Source of the DNA: Micromonospora coriariae
GTDB taxonomy: Bacteria > Actinomycetota > Actinomycetes > Mycobacteriales > Micromonosporaceae
NCBI RefSeq assembly: GCF_900091455.1
Contig: NZ_LT607412.1
Location: 2,790,001 to 2,854,000 of the forward strand
Direction of reading: 5' to 3'
Length of the DNA: 64,000 nucleotides
Shown here: positions 56,400-64,000 of the stretch, piece after piece
Layout: every line of letters begins with the position of its first letter
Numbering within the stretch: the first letter of the stretch is position 1
The notes under the pieces: model-generated
The model's database searches: none
What the model saw: the letters and a program-made list of their open reading frames with translations, nothing else
Told to the model about the DNA's origin: nothing
Translations under genes and position numbers: made by a program

Positions 56400-57876
56400 C
56401 CATCCCGGTCGGCGGCAGCCCACGGCCCGACCCGAGGCGCCGACGATGGCGCTGCCGGTGGTCGGCGCCCAACCCCCGACCGCACCCCGGCCCAGCCGAT
56501 TCGGTCGGACGCTGACCGCGCGGGCGGTGCTGGTCACCTGTGCCGTGGCGCTGGTGTCGGTGCTGGTCACAGCGATCGTCGCGGTGCCGCTGGCGATCCG
56601 GGGCGCGGAGCGACGCGATCAGGAGGCGCTGGCCGCGCAGGCCCGACTCGCCGCCGAGGTGCTGCGGACCCGTCTCGACCGGGGTCGTACCGCCGACGAG
56701 GAGCGGCTCATCCAGCAACTGCGCGCCCAGGGCATCGACGCGTACCTGATCCGGCGGGGGGCCGTCGACCGGCCGGGCCTGCCGCCCCGGGTGGTGCAGC
56801 GGATCGAGCAGGGCCGCAACGTGTCGGCCCGTCGCCCGGTCAACGGCAGGCGCGCACTGGTCGAGGGCCGGGCGCTGCCCGGCGGCAACGGGGTCGTGCT
56901 TTCCCGCGCCTCGACGACCGGGCTGTGGCGGCAGGTGCTGCTCAGCCTCTGGCTACCGCTGCTGGCCGGGCTCGCCGCCGGCGTGGTGGCCGGGCTGCTG
57001 CTGGCCCGCTGGTTGGCCCGGCCGATTCGCGTCGCGGCCACCGCCGCCGCCCGCCTGCGCGCCGGGGACCGCGCGGTCCGGGTGCCGGTCGAGCCGCCGG
57101 ACGAGGTCGCCGACCTGGCCGAGGCGTTGAACGGGTTGGCCGCCGCGCTGGCCACCAGCGAGGGCCGGCAGCGGGAGTTCCTGCTCTCCGTCTCGCACGA
57201 GCTGAGGACTCCGTTGACCGCGATCCGAGGGTACGCCGAGGCGCTGGCCGACGGGGTGATCGGCGCGGACGGTACGGCTGGCACCGGCCGGACGATGCTG
57301 GCCGAGGCGCAGCACCTGGACCGGTTGATCGGCGACCTGCTGGCGTTGGCCCGGCTGGAGGCCGCCGACTTCCCGCTGGAACCGGTGCCGGTGGACCTGG
57401 CCCGGCTGGCCGTCGACACCGAAGCGACCTGGTCCGACCGGTGTACGGCGGTCGGAGTGCCATTCCGATTGGAGATGCCCGGGGTGCCGGTGCCGGTGTA
57501 CACCGATCCGGGGCGGATCCGGCAGGTGGTGGACGGGCTGCTGGAGAACGCGCTGCGGGTCGTACCCCCGGGGGCGCCTGTGGTGCTCGCGGTCCGGGCA
57601 GCCGGCGCGGACCCGGCCGCCGGCGGCGTGCTGGAGGTCCGCGACGGCGGGCCCGGCTTCACCGACGACGACCTGGCGGTGGCGTTCGAGCGGGGTGCGC
57701 TGCACCAGCGTTACCGGGGGGTGCGCAAGGTGGGCAGCGGGCTGGGGCTGGCACTGGCCGCCGGGCTGGTCCGCCGGCTGGGTGGCGAGATCGTCGCGGG
57801 TCACGCGCCGGAGGGCGGCGCCGCATTCACGGTCCGGCTGCCCGGTGATCCTTACCAGACCCGAACATCGGCCTGA
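56392..57876 (+). CDS. sensor histidine kinase with HAMP
   Basis: 494 residues. TM helices about 40-65 and 180-210 bound an external sensor of about 115 residues, then HAMP (about 205-260), HisKA with LLSVSHELRTPLTAIRGY, and HATPase with DGLLENALRVVPPG, VRDGGPGF and GSGLGLALAAGLVRRLGG. It phosphorylates the regulator encoded upstream; the ATG at 56392 lies inside its last codons. The external sensor is Arg/Leu-rich and of unknown ligand. Confidence 0.93.
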   Translation: MPDHPGRRQPTARPEAPTMALPVVGAQPPTAPRPSRFGRTLTARAVLVTCAVALVSVLVTAIVAVPLAIRGAERRDQEALAAQARLAAEVLRTRLDRGRTADEERLIQQLRAQGIDAYLIRRGAVDRPGLPPRVVQRIEQGRNVSARRPVNGRRALVEGRALPGGNGVVLSRASTTGLWRQVLLSLWLPLLAGLAAGVVAGLLLARWLARPIRVAATAAARLRAGDRAVRVPVEPPDEVADLAEALNGLAAALATSEGRQREFLLSVSHELRTPLTAIRGYAEALADGVIGADGTAGTGRTMLAEAQHLDRLIGDLLALARLEAADFPLEPVPVDLARLAVDTEATWSDRCTAVGVPFRLEMPGVPVPVYTDPGRIRQVVDGLLENALRVVPPGAPVVLAVRAAGADPAAGGVLEVRDGGPGFTDDDLAVAFERGALHQRYRGVRKVGSGLGLALAAGLVRRLGGEIVAGHAPEGGAAFTVRLPGDPYQTRTSA

Positions 57877-57932
57877 TGCTCCGCTCGTCGTCGCCGGGCA
57901 GGCTGAGGGCTCCACGGACGAGAGGGAGAGTC

Positions 57933-58541
57933 ATGCCACGTTGGGGATCTGCCGCAGTCACCACGTCACTGCTCGCGGCGGTCGCGCTCGGCATCAGCGG
58001 CTGCGGAGCGGCCGAGGTGGCCAGCCAACCCGCCCGGGAGGCCGCGGTGGAGGTCGCCGCGGCGATGGGTGTGGAGGGCCAGGCGCTGGCCGCCATGGGC
58101 TTCGACGCCAACGATCTGGACGTGCAGGCCGTCGCCGCGCCGGCCACCGGCGGGTCGGCCACGCCCGGTGCTTCGCCCAGCGCCCAGGAGAAGGCCCGGC
58201 AGAAGCGCGGCGAGGAGTGGCGCAAGCGCCGCCAGGCCCGGGTGCTGCTGCGCAGGAACACCCTGCACGGTGAGGCGGTGGTGCAGACCAGGGACGGCGG
58301 TACGAAGACGGTCGCCGTGCAGCGCGGCGAGGTGACCGCGATCGACGGCGACTCGATGACCGTGAAGTCCACCGACGGCTTCACCATGACGTGGACCTTC
58401 GGTGACGACCTGCGGGTCGTCGAGCGGCGCGCCACCGTGCAGGCGAGCGACGTGAAGGTCGGTACGACGCTCGGCGTCGCCGGCGCGAAGGACGGCGACA
58501 AGAACGTGGCCCGCCTGGTCCTCGTCCCCCGCGCCAAGTAA
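57933..58541 (+). CDS. lipoprotein of unknown function, after the two-component pair
   Basis: 202 residues. The signal AAVTTSLLAAVALGISGCGAAE has the lipobox ISGC, so it is a lipoprotein. A Lys/Arg-rich central part (QEKARQKRGEEWRKRRQARV) is followed by a beta-type domain (MTVKSTDGFTMTWTFGDDLRVVERRATVQ). ATG 57933 has GAGGGAGAG before it. Its position 57 bases after the kinase suggests a target or co-sensor (inference). It ends in the perfect palindrome at 58549-58605. Confidence 0.75.
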   Translation: MPRWGSAAVTTSLLAAVALGISGCGAAEVASQPAREAAVEVAAAMGVEGQALAAMGFDANDLDVQAVAAPATGGSATPGASPSAQEKARQKRGEEWRKRRQARVLLRRNTLHGEAVVQTRDGGTKTVAVQRGEVTAIDGDSMTVKSTDGFTMTWTFGDDLRVVERRATVQASDVKVGTTLGVAGAKDGDKNVARLVLVPRAK

Positions 58542-58548
58542 GCGCCGC

Positions 58549-58605
58549 GCGAAAGGAAGGGCCCCTTATTAACGCCAGGCGTTAATAAGGGGCCCTTCCT
58601 TTCGC
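58549..58605. repeat. 57-bp perfect palindrome, GGGGCCC repeat family, best copy
   Basis: Two 28-base perfect arms (58549-58576 and 58578-58605) meet around one A. It starts 7 bases after the lipoprotein stop and lies 3 bases before the SGNH stop, so it likely terminates both. Related copies are at 13571 and 22637. Confidence 0.85.
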
Positions 58606-58608
58606 AGC

Positions 58609-60210
58609 TCAGTAGACGCGGGAGCCGATGAAGTCGTCGTGACCGTAGCCGACCGGGTTGGCGGCGGTCCGGGGCTCGAACGACCACTGCTGCCGGGTGC
58701 TGGTGGAGCAGCCGGCCAACCGCAGCCGGGGACTGCCCAGCCACGGGTTGTCGAACGCGACGCAGAGGTTGCTGGCGCCGGCCGGCTTGATCTGGTTGCC
58801 GGCGAAGACGAACTGCTGGGCCGGGGTCCCGTTGCAGTCGTAGATGTTGACAGCGGTACCGGAGCTCAGCGACCCGTTCGCGATGTCGAGGCACCGGTCG
58901 TGGGAGAGCTCGGAGTGCAGCGACCGCCGGCCCGGGTCGTACCAGAAGCCCTGGTTACGTCCACCGTGGCAGGTGTACGGCTGCTGGACGGTGCCGTTGC
59001 GGGAGTCGTATCCCTTGCCGTCGACACAGGTGCCGGTGGCCAGGTTGCGCAGCTGCTTGAACTCCAGCAACCCCGGGTAGAGCACGCCGCTGCCGGTGCT
59101 GGCCGGGTCGACACAGCTGGCCCGCTGCTGCCCCGAGTTCCAGAACTGGGTGATGCACTGGGCGAACATGCCGTGCCCGCGGGCGTTGGGGTGGAACGAC
59201 TGCCGGGCGGCGTTTTCGTCCCAGATGCCCAACTCGATGTAGAGGCCGCGGACCGACGTGTTGTCCGTGCACACCTCGTGGCCGTGGAAGAGCCGGCTGG
59301 CATCCAGGTAGCGGGTGCCGGTCTGGGTGGCCGCGGCGCGCAGCGCCGACTCGAACATCGGCACGGCCTTGTTCCGGGCGAACGCCGCGTCGGCCAGGTA
59401 GAGCAGGCAGCCGCCGGAGTACCAGCCGGGGAAGTTCGGGTTGTCCTCCACGTCCGGGCTGCCCGGGCTCGGGTACGACATGAGCACCAGCTCGTAGTCC
59501 GAGCGCAGGTAGCCGGCGTTGGTCATGGTCTGCCGGATGTCGTTGAGCGCGTCGACCACGGCCTGACGACTGCCGTCGGTGCGGATCGTCCACTGGTCGG
59601 TGTAGCGCGGGTAGCAGGGGCCCTGGAAGAAGACCCGGCTGATCGCGCAGTCGGTGGCGACCGGGCCGAACTGGATGGTGCCGTCGCCGTTCGCGCCGAC
59701 GACCACCCAGATGAGCTTCACGTGCGTGTTGCGCGCCTTGATTCCCAGGTAGTCGCCCTGGTTCAGCTCGTTGTGCTGGGTCGGTCCGCCGGCGATCAGG
59801 TTCCACGGGGTGCCACCGGAGCAGGCCAGGTTGTACTGCGCGTCCGAGGGGATGCCGGTGCGGAACAGCGCCTGGTCGTACGAGCGGTCGCACCAGTTTC
59901 CGGGCTGGTGCGTGCCGGGGACGTAGTTGCCGACCCCCTCACCGGAGATCTCGCTGTCACCCATGGTGATCAGCGCCGTGCGGCGTTGCTCGATCGGGCG
60001 GATGGCCGGGGCGCCGTAGAGGGCGGTCGCCTCGGCGGCCCGGATGGCCTCCAGGTTGGCGGGGAGTGGCTGGACGGTCGGCCGGTCGGCGGCGGTCGCG
60101 GGGGCGGCCGGTCCGGCGAGCATCGGCAGGACGAGAGCGGCGACGGCGACGGCGACGGTGAGGGCCCGTCGTCGGGTCGCGCGTTCGGGCCTGGCGGGGG
60201 TAGCAGGCAT
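58609..60210 (-). CDS. secreted SGNH/GDSL hydrolase with C-terminal ricin-type lectin domain
   Basis: 533 residues. A Sec-type signal (LTVAVAVAALVLPMLAGPAAPATA) is probably cleaved near residue 40. The SGNH domain follows: catalytic Ser in ITMGDSEISGEG (Ser86), block III-like GANGDGT, and SFHPNARGHGM with catalytic His. The last about 150 residues are a ricin B-type beta-trefoil (CVDGKGYDS, CLDIANGSLSSGTAVNIYDCN, QQFVF, QQWSF). It is exported and probably deacetylates or cleaves a polysaccharide or ester. Its promoter carries two inverted repeats (60228-60266). Confidence 0.9.
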   Translation of the reverse strand: MPATPARPERATRRRALTVAVAVAALVLPMLAGPAAPATAADRPTVQPLPANLEAIRAAEATALYGAPAIRPIEQRRTALITMGDSEISGEGVGNYVPGTHQPGNWCDRSYDQALFRTGIPSDAQYNLACSGGTPWNLIAGGPTQHNELNQGDYLGIKARNTHVKLIWVVVGANGDGTIQFGPVATDCAISRVFFQGPCYPRYTDQWTIRTDGSRQAVVDALNDIRQTMTNAGYLRSDYELVLMSYPSPGSPDVEDNPNFPGWYSGGCLLYLADAAFARNKAVPMFESALRAAATQTGTRYLDASRLFHGHEVCTDNTSVRGLYIELGIWDENAARQSFHPNARGHGMFAQCITQFWNSGQQRASCVDPASTGSGVLYPGLLEFKQLRNLATGTCVDGKGYDSRNGTVQQPYTCHGGRNQGFWYDPGRRSLHSELSHDRCLDIANGSLSSGTAVNIYDCNGTPAQQFVFAGNQIKPAGASNLCVAFDNPWLGSPRLRLAGCSTSTRQQWSFEPRTAANPVGYGHDDFIGSRVY

Positions 60211-60227
60211 CGACGCACTCCTTTCGG

Positions 60228-60266
60228 CTCAATCGCGGGACGTCGATTGAGTTACCAGACGGTAAC
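60228..60266. promoter_or_regulatory. two adjacent inverted repeats upstream of the SGNH gene
   Basis: CTCAATCG/CGATTGAG (arms 60228-60235 and 60244-60251) and GTTACC/GGTAAC (60251-60266, 4-base loop) lie 18-56 bases before the ATG at 60210. They could be operators for a dimeric regulator. Confidence 0.5.
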
Positions 60267-60320
60267 GTGCTGATCAACGGATGTGAATACGCTTCGGATC
60301 CTTGCGCGCGGGATGCAGAA

Positions 60321-60346
60321 CCGCCCGGATCGGACGATCCGGGCGG
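60321..60346. terminator. hairpin downstream of the GT-C-like gene
   Basis: CCGCCCGGATC and GATCCGGGCGG are perfect 11-base arms around GGAC. It lies 50 bases past the stop of the 60396 gene on its strand. Confidence 0.7.
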
Positions 60347-60395
60347 CGTGGGCGCGGGGTGGTCTGGCCTCGCGGCGGTCGGTGCGGCCGGGCGG

Positions 60396-62615
60396 TCAGC
60401 GGCCGGGCGGCAGCGCGTAACCGACGTAGCCGCGGAACTCCAGTCGCCAGCCGGCCGGGACCAGCTTGGCGCACGCCGGCTGGCTGCCGGTGCAGACGAT
60501 CGCGTCCACCGAGGTGGGGTTGGCCGGCGGGCGTTCCGGCAGCACCGACTGCAACGCCACCAGATCCGGTGACCGCCTGTCCGGCTGCCGCAGCAGCAGC
60601 CACCACGGGTACTCCCAGTTGTCGTTCTGCTCCACCAGCCCGATCCGGCGCGCACCGCTGTCGTGGACCGCCGCGGCGGCCCAGCGGAACTCGTCGGCCC
60701 ACTGTGGGCGACGCAGGAACCGGGTGTCCCAGTCCGAGGTGGTGAACACCGATCCGCTGCCGACGAGCCGGCGTGGGAACCCGTACGACAGCGCGAGCAC
60801 CCCGGCCAGCGCCGAGGTGGCCAGCACGGTGACCGCCGCCACCGTGGCCACCGACCGCCGCCCCCGGCCGGTCCCGCGCCGGTCCGCCGCCGCGCCGGAG
60901 TGGCGGCGGAGGAGCGCGTCCAGCCACAGCCCGGCCAGTGGTACGGCGAGCACCAGGGCGTAGAGCAGCAGCCGGTTGCCCCACGGTTGCCACTTGATCA
61001 TCGCGGTGTGCAGCAGCACGGTGGCCAGCACCACCGCCGCGTACCCGCGCATCTGCCCCGCCTGCCCCGGGTCGATCCGGCGTGGCCGGACGAGCGCGAC
61101 CGCCGCGCCGATCAGCGCCAGCACCCCGGCGATCGGGAACGCCACCCGGTCCTCGTCCGGGTACCAGGCGGGCTCCGGAAAGACCTCCCGGCCGAAGGTG
61201 ATCGCCCGGTCCTGCGGGTCGACGCCGATCAGGTCCGCCCCGTCGATGATCGCCTCGGCGCCGACCCGGCGCAGCGGTGCCAGCGGCGTGTCGAACGCGG
61301 TGTGCCCGATCCGCAGCGCGTTCACCAGGATCGACTGCGGATCGTGTCGTTCCATCGGGATCGACTCGCGCAACCGGGGTGGCCCCAGCGGATGCCCGAA
61401 CTCGGCGGTCACCCGGGCCAGGAAGGGGCCGACCACCAGGGCCGCGACCAGGAGGATCAGCGCCGAACCGCCGACGGTGCGGGCCACCCCGCCGGCCGGC
61501 CGCGACCGCCGCACCCCACGGACCGCCGTCGCGTCGGCCGGTGCCCGGCCGTCGGTCAGGGCCAGCCGGAGCTGGGCCATCCCCCAGAGCACCAGCAGCG
61601 GGCCGAGGGCGATCAGGCCGCTGGTCTTGGTCACCGCGGTCAGGCCGGTGGCGGCGCCGAGCGCGAGCACTGTGCCCCAGCCGGTACGGCGGCGCAGCCC
61701 GTCCAGCACCACTGTGGCCGCGCAGGCCACCCACGCCGCGCAGACCAGGTCGGTCTGCGTACTCGTCGCCTGCAGCACCACCATCGGTGTGCTGGCCAGC
61801 ACGAACGCGGTGATCAACTGGGCCCGCCGGCCGCCGCCGAGTTGCGCGGTGATCCGCGCGGCCACCAGCAGGCAGACCACCCCGGCCGCCCACTGCACCA
61901 GGTTGTACAACTGGTCCCCACCGGTGAGCAGGCGCAGGTGCAGCAGCAGATACTCGGCGCCGGGCGGAATGGTCACCTGCCGGTGGATGGCGGTGGCCCA
62001 GAAGTCAAGGTCGCCCTGGGCCACCCAGTGCTCGACCTTGGGCAGGTGGTACGTCTGCGAGTCGAAGTTGTTCGGCTCGGCCACCAACGCGACAAGCAAC
62101 TGCAGCAGGACCAGCCCGCCGACCGTGCCGGCGAGCAGACGCTCCCCCCGACCCGCCGTACGCCAGGCGTCGACCGCGACACTGAGCAGGCCGGCGGGAG
62201 TCCGACCGACCCACCTGGGCGCGTGGTCACGTCCGGCTCCATTGTCGTCGGCTGGCGGGGCGGGCGCCTCGGGGCCGGTGCCAGCGGGCACAGCGGCGCC
62301 GACCGCGACCGGCCGGGGTGCCGCGGCGGCTGGCTGCGCGAGCCGGGTCACCTGGCGCCACCGCAGCCCCGCCGCCGTCGCGGCGGCAGCCAGGAAGAGC
62401 AGCCAGGCGGCGACGATCGCCGGTCGGGTGAGCGCGTGCAGCGCGCCGAGCAACTCGACGACGAGCACCGCGTACGTGCCGGTGAGCACTGCGGTGCGCA
62501 CCACCGCGAGCCGCAGCGGTGCCACCGCGTCGACCCCGCGCGGTCTCGTCGCGACGGTGAGCAGGAGCACCGCGGCGGCAGGAACCGCCACGAGCAGGGA
62601 GTCGGCAGCCGACAT
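60396..62615 (-). CDS. GT-C/GT39-type membrane glycosyltransferase-like protein
   Basis: 739 residues with about 12 hydrophobic segments. The early external loop after TM4 (EPNNFDSQTYHLPKVEHWVAQGDLDFW) resembles the Asp-containing catalytic loop of GT-C (PMT/ArnT-like) enzymes, which use polyprenyl-phosphate sugars. The C-terminal 130 residues are an external domain (SDWDTRFLRRPQWADEFRW). The start is ATG 62615. It would glycosylate a wall or lipid target outside the membrane. The adjacent divergent GT2 could supply its polyprenyl-phosphate sugar. Confidence 0.78.
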   Translation of the reverse strand: MSAADSLLVAVPAAAVLLLTVATRPRGVDAVAPLRLAVVRTAVLTGTYAVLVVELLGALHALTRPAIVAAWLLFLAAAATAAGLRWRQVTRLAQPAAAAPRPVAVGAAVPAGTGPEAPAPPADDNGAGRDHAPRWVGRTPAGLLSVAVDAWRTAGRGERLLAGTVGGLVLLQLLVALVAEPNNFDSQTYHLPKVEHWVAQGDLDFWATAIHRQVTIPPGAEYLLLHLRLLTGGDQLYNLVQWAAGVVCLLVAARITAQLGGGRRAQLITAFVLASTPMVVLQATSTQTDLVCAAWVACAATVVLDGLRRRTGWGTVLALGAATGLTAVTKTSGLIALGPLLVLWGMAQLRLALTDGRAPADATAVRGVRRSRPAGGVARTVGGSALILLVAALVVGPFLARVTAEFGHPLGPPRLRESIPMERHDPQSILVNALRIGHTAFDTPLAPLRRVGAEAIIDGADLIGVDPQDRAITFGREVFPEPAWYPDEDRVAFPIAGVLALIGAAVALVRPRRIDPGQAGQMRGYAAVVLATVLLHTAMIKWQPWGNRLLLYALVLAVPLAGLWLDALLRRHSGAAADRRGTGRGRRSVATVAAVTVLATSALAGVLALSYGFPRRLVGSGSVFTTSDWDTRFLRRPQWADEFRWAAAAVHDSGARRIGLVEQNDNWEYPWWLLLRQPDRRSPDLVALQSVLPERPPANPTSVDAIVCTGSQPACAKLVPAGWRLEFRGYVGYALPPGR

Positions 62616-62714
62616 GGCGGGAAGTAAACACCATCCGGCTGAACCCGCCACGTTGGCTGCCCGGCGGTGACGGCCGGCGTTCGGCCGACCAGCCAGGCTA
62701 GGCTATGCCCGACG

Positions 62715-62720
62715 TATTGT
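62715..62720 (+). promoter_or_regulatory. -10 box of the GT2 gene (leaderless)
   Basis: TATTGT lies 7 bases before GTG 62728, with no Shine-Dalgarno, fitting a leaderless start. Confidence 0.5.
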
Positions 62721-62727
62721 CGCCACC

Positions 62728-63444
62728 GTGGAGATTTCCGTGAAGCTCTCGATCCTCATGCCGGTCTACAACGAGGAAGAACGCATCGCGGATGCCCTCA
62801 AGCAGGCACTGGCGGTGGACTATCCCTGCGAGATCGAGCTGGTCGTGGTCGACGACGGCAGCCGGGACGGCACCGGCGAGATCCTCGGTCGCGCCGATGA
62901 CGCCCGCCTGCGGGTCATCACCCACCAGCGCAACGCCGGCAAGGGCGCGGCCATCAAGACGGCGGTGGACAGCGCGGAGGGTGACTACATGGTCATCCTC
63001 GACGCCGACCTCGAGTACGACCCACAGGACATTCCCAAGCTGCTCGACCCGGTGCTCGACGGGCGCGCCACAGTGGTCTACGGCAATCGCACCTTCGGCA
63101 GCCACAGCGCCTACAGCTTCTGGTACGTGATGGGCAACAAGGGCGTCACCATGGCGGCGAACGTGCTGTTCAACTCGTACATCGGTGACCTGGAGACCTG
63201 CTTCAAGCTGATGCCGGTGGCGCTCTACCGGTCGCTCGAGGTGCGCTCGCGCGGCTTCGGCATGGAGGCCGAGGTGACCGGCAAGCTGCTGCGCCGCCGG
63301 ATCCGCCCGTACGAGGTGCCGATCAGCTACCGGGCGCGTGGCCGGGAAGAGGGCAAGAAGATCACCTGGAAGGACGGCGTCGAGGCGATCTGGATCCTCG
63401 GCCGGGAACGCGCCCGCCGCCGTCCCACCACTCCGGCTCGCTGA
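62728..63444 (+). CDS. family 2 glycosyltransferase (polyprenyl-phosphate sugar synthase-like)
   Basis: 238 residues, GT-A fold: LSILMPVYNEEERIADAL, VVVDDGSRDGTGEIL, HQRNAGKGAAIKTAV and the metal-binding VILDADLEYDP. It lacks TM helices and resembles dolichyl/polyprenyl-phosphate mannose synthases (DPM1-like). It would move a sugar from an NDP-sugar to polyprenyl phosphate. GTG 62728 starts 7 bases after a TATTGT box. Divergent from the GT-C-like gene, whose donor it may make (inference). Confidence 0.92.
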   Translation: MEISVKLSILMPVYNEEERIADALKQALAVDYPCEIELVVVDDGSRDGTGEILGRADDARLRVITHQRNAGKGAAIKTAVDSAEGDYMVILDADLEYDPQDIPKLLDPVLDGRATVVYGNRTFGSHSAYSFWYVMGNKGVTMAANVLFNSYIGDLETCFKLMPVALYRSLEVRSRGFGMEAEVTGKLLRRRIRPYEVPISYRARGREEGKKITWKDGVEAIWILGRERARRRPTTPAR

Positions 63445-63448
63445 CCGC

Positions 63449-64000
63449 TCAGCGGCCGGTCGCCAGCAGCGCACCGGCCAGGAAGGCGTCGACCGAGCGG
63501 CGCAGGCCCGCGCTGTCCAGCCCGTGCCACCGGTTGTGGTCCTCCGGCGAGCCGTAGCGGCGCAGATCCTTCCGTCCCACTCCGAGGGCCAGCAGCCGAT
63601 GTGGCCGGTCCGCCAGTGCCGCCGACACCACCCGGCTGGACGTGCCGGCCAGGTACGGCTCGACCAGGATCACCTCGGTTCCCGCCAGTGCCCGCAGCCC
63701 AGCGGTGTCGAACGGTCGCGGCCGGTGGGTGTAGGCCACTGTGACCGGCAGGTCGGCGACCGCGTCCAGCGCCGCGTCGAGCACCGGTCCGACCGCCACC
63801 AGCAGCGGGGCCCCGGGGCCGGCGGCACGCACCACCGCGAGCGAGCCGTCGCCGCCGCGTGGCCGGTCGTTCTGCAGTACCGAGAGCCGCAGGTACGCCG
63901 AGCCGTCACTGGCCACCGCGTCCCGCAGCAGCGCGGGCACCTCCCCCGGGTGACCCGGGACGTGCACCGTCCAGCCGTGCAGGGTGTCGATCAGTGACAC
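63449..64000 (-). CDS. transketolase-like C-terminal domains (5' end outside window)
   Basis: 183 codons up to the window edge. The sequence (SLIDTLHGWTVHVPGHPGEV, AYLRLSVLQND, VAYTHRPRPFDTAGLRALAG, EVILVEPYLAGTSSRVV) corresponds to the pyrimidine-binding end and C-terminal domain of a split transketolase (TktB-like half). The first codon read at 64000 is an edge, not a true start. It ends 4 bases from the GT2 stop. Such split transketolases are frequent in actinobacterial sugar-pathway clusters. Confidence 0.75.
   Translation of the reverse strand: MSLIDTLHGWTVHVPGHPGEVPALLRDAVASDGSAYLRLSVLQNDRPRGGDGSLAVVRAAGPGAPLLVAVGPVLDAALDAVADLPVTVAYTHRPRPFDTAGLRALAGTEVILVEPYLAGTSSRVVSAALADRPHRLLALGVGRKDLRRYGSPEDHNRWHGLDSAGLRRSVDAFLAGALLATGR

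Overview
The window reads as chromosomal DNA from a high-GC actinomycete, most likely a Micromonospora or close Micromonosporaceae relative (inference). The evidence is the very GC-rich third codon positions, frequent GTG starts, many apparently leaderless genes with TANNNT boxes about 7-12 bases before the start, and actinobacterial families such as the proteasome activator Bpa, SigE-type sigma factors, DUF5926, DUF5701 and several LytR-CpsA-Psr (LCP) proteins. I see no phage, transposase, rRNA, tRNA or CRISPR. About 65 protein genes cover nearly everything and most are ordinary housekeeping or envelope genes.

Layout. 1-2.6 kb: an AsnC-type regulator divergent from a dimethylargininase, then a branched-chain amino acid binding lipoprotein. 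2.7-12.2 kb: an alpha/beta hydrolase, bpa, two coupled HAD phosphatases, an OsmC protein, a small metallopeptidase, an AIM24 protein, pheA, an ACT protein, a PAS protein and a NERD-like protein. 12.3-17.7 kb: arginine deiminase with a striking upstream operator, DUF5926, a soluble PAS histidine kinase with a small HATPase, a glycerophosphodiesterase and a rhodanese. 17.7-22.6 kb: three tandem LCP wall-polymer ligases and a nucleotide-sugar epimerase/decarboxylase. 22.7-30.3 kb: two sodium:solute symporter modules flank an ABC exporter, a flavin reductase and a hydrolase remnant. 30.4-38.3 kb: a coupled response regulator-kinase-DUF4153 operon, a SigE sigma factor with a membrane partner, and a LytTR/LytS pair. 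38.3-46.4 kb: undecaprenyl-phosphate sugar transferase, Fpg/Nei glycosylase, a glycosyltransferase, then an overlapping operon of cytidylyltransferase, glycerol-1-phosphate-dehydrogenase-like enzyme and CDP-alcohol phosphotransferase. 46.5-64 kb: CBS protein, aminotransferase, CorA, cyclophilin, rhomboid, PH protein, thiolase, phosphotransferase, a two-component pair with a lipoprotein, an SGNH/ricin-lectin secreted enzyme, a GT-C type membrane protein, a GT2 glycosyltransferase and the end of a transketolase-like gene.

Themes. Much of the window concerns the cell envelope (LCP trio, sugar transferase, three glycosyltransferase-type genes, the CDP-alcohol operon) and arginine or guanidino-compound breakdown (ddaH, arcA). 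Gene neighbours such as pheA/metallopeptidase, bpa and cyclophilin/PH protein recall the origin-proximal part of actinobacterial chromosomes, and a cluster of three DnaA-box-like 9-mers lies at 34050-34089.

The most promising less-described items are the glycerol-1-phosphate/CDP-alcohol operon (42616-45099), the 31-bp perfect inverted repeat before arcA, the GGGGCCC palindromic repeat family (one copy supplies the end of arcA), and the DnaA-box cluster.
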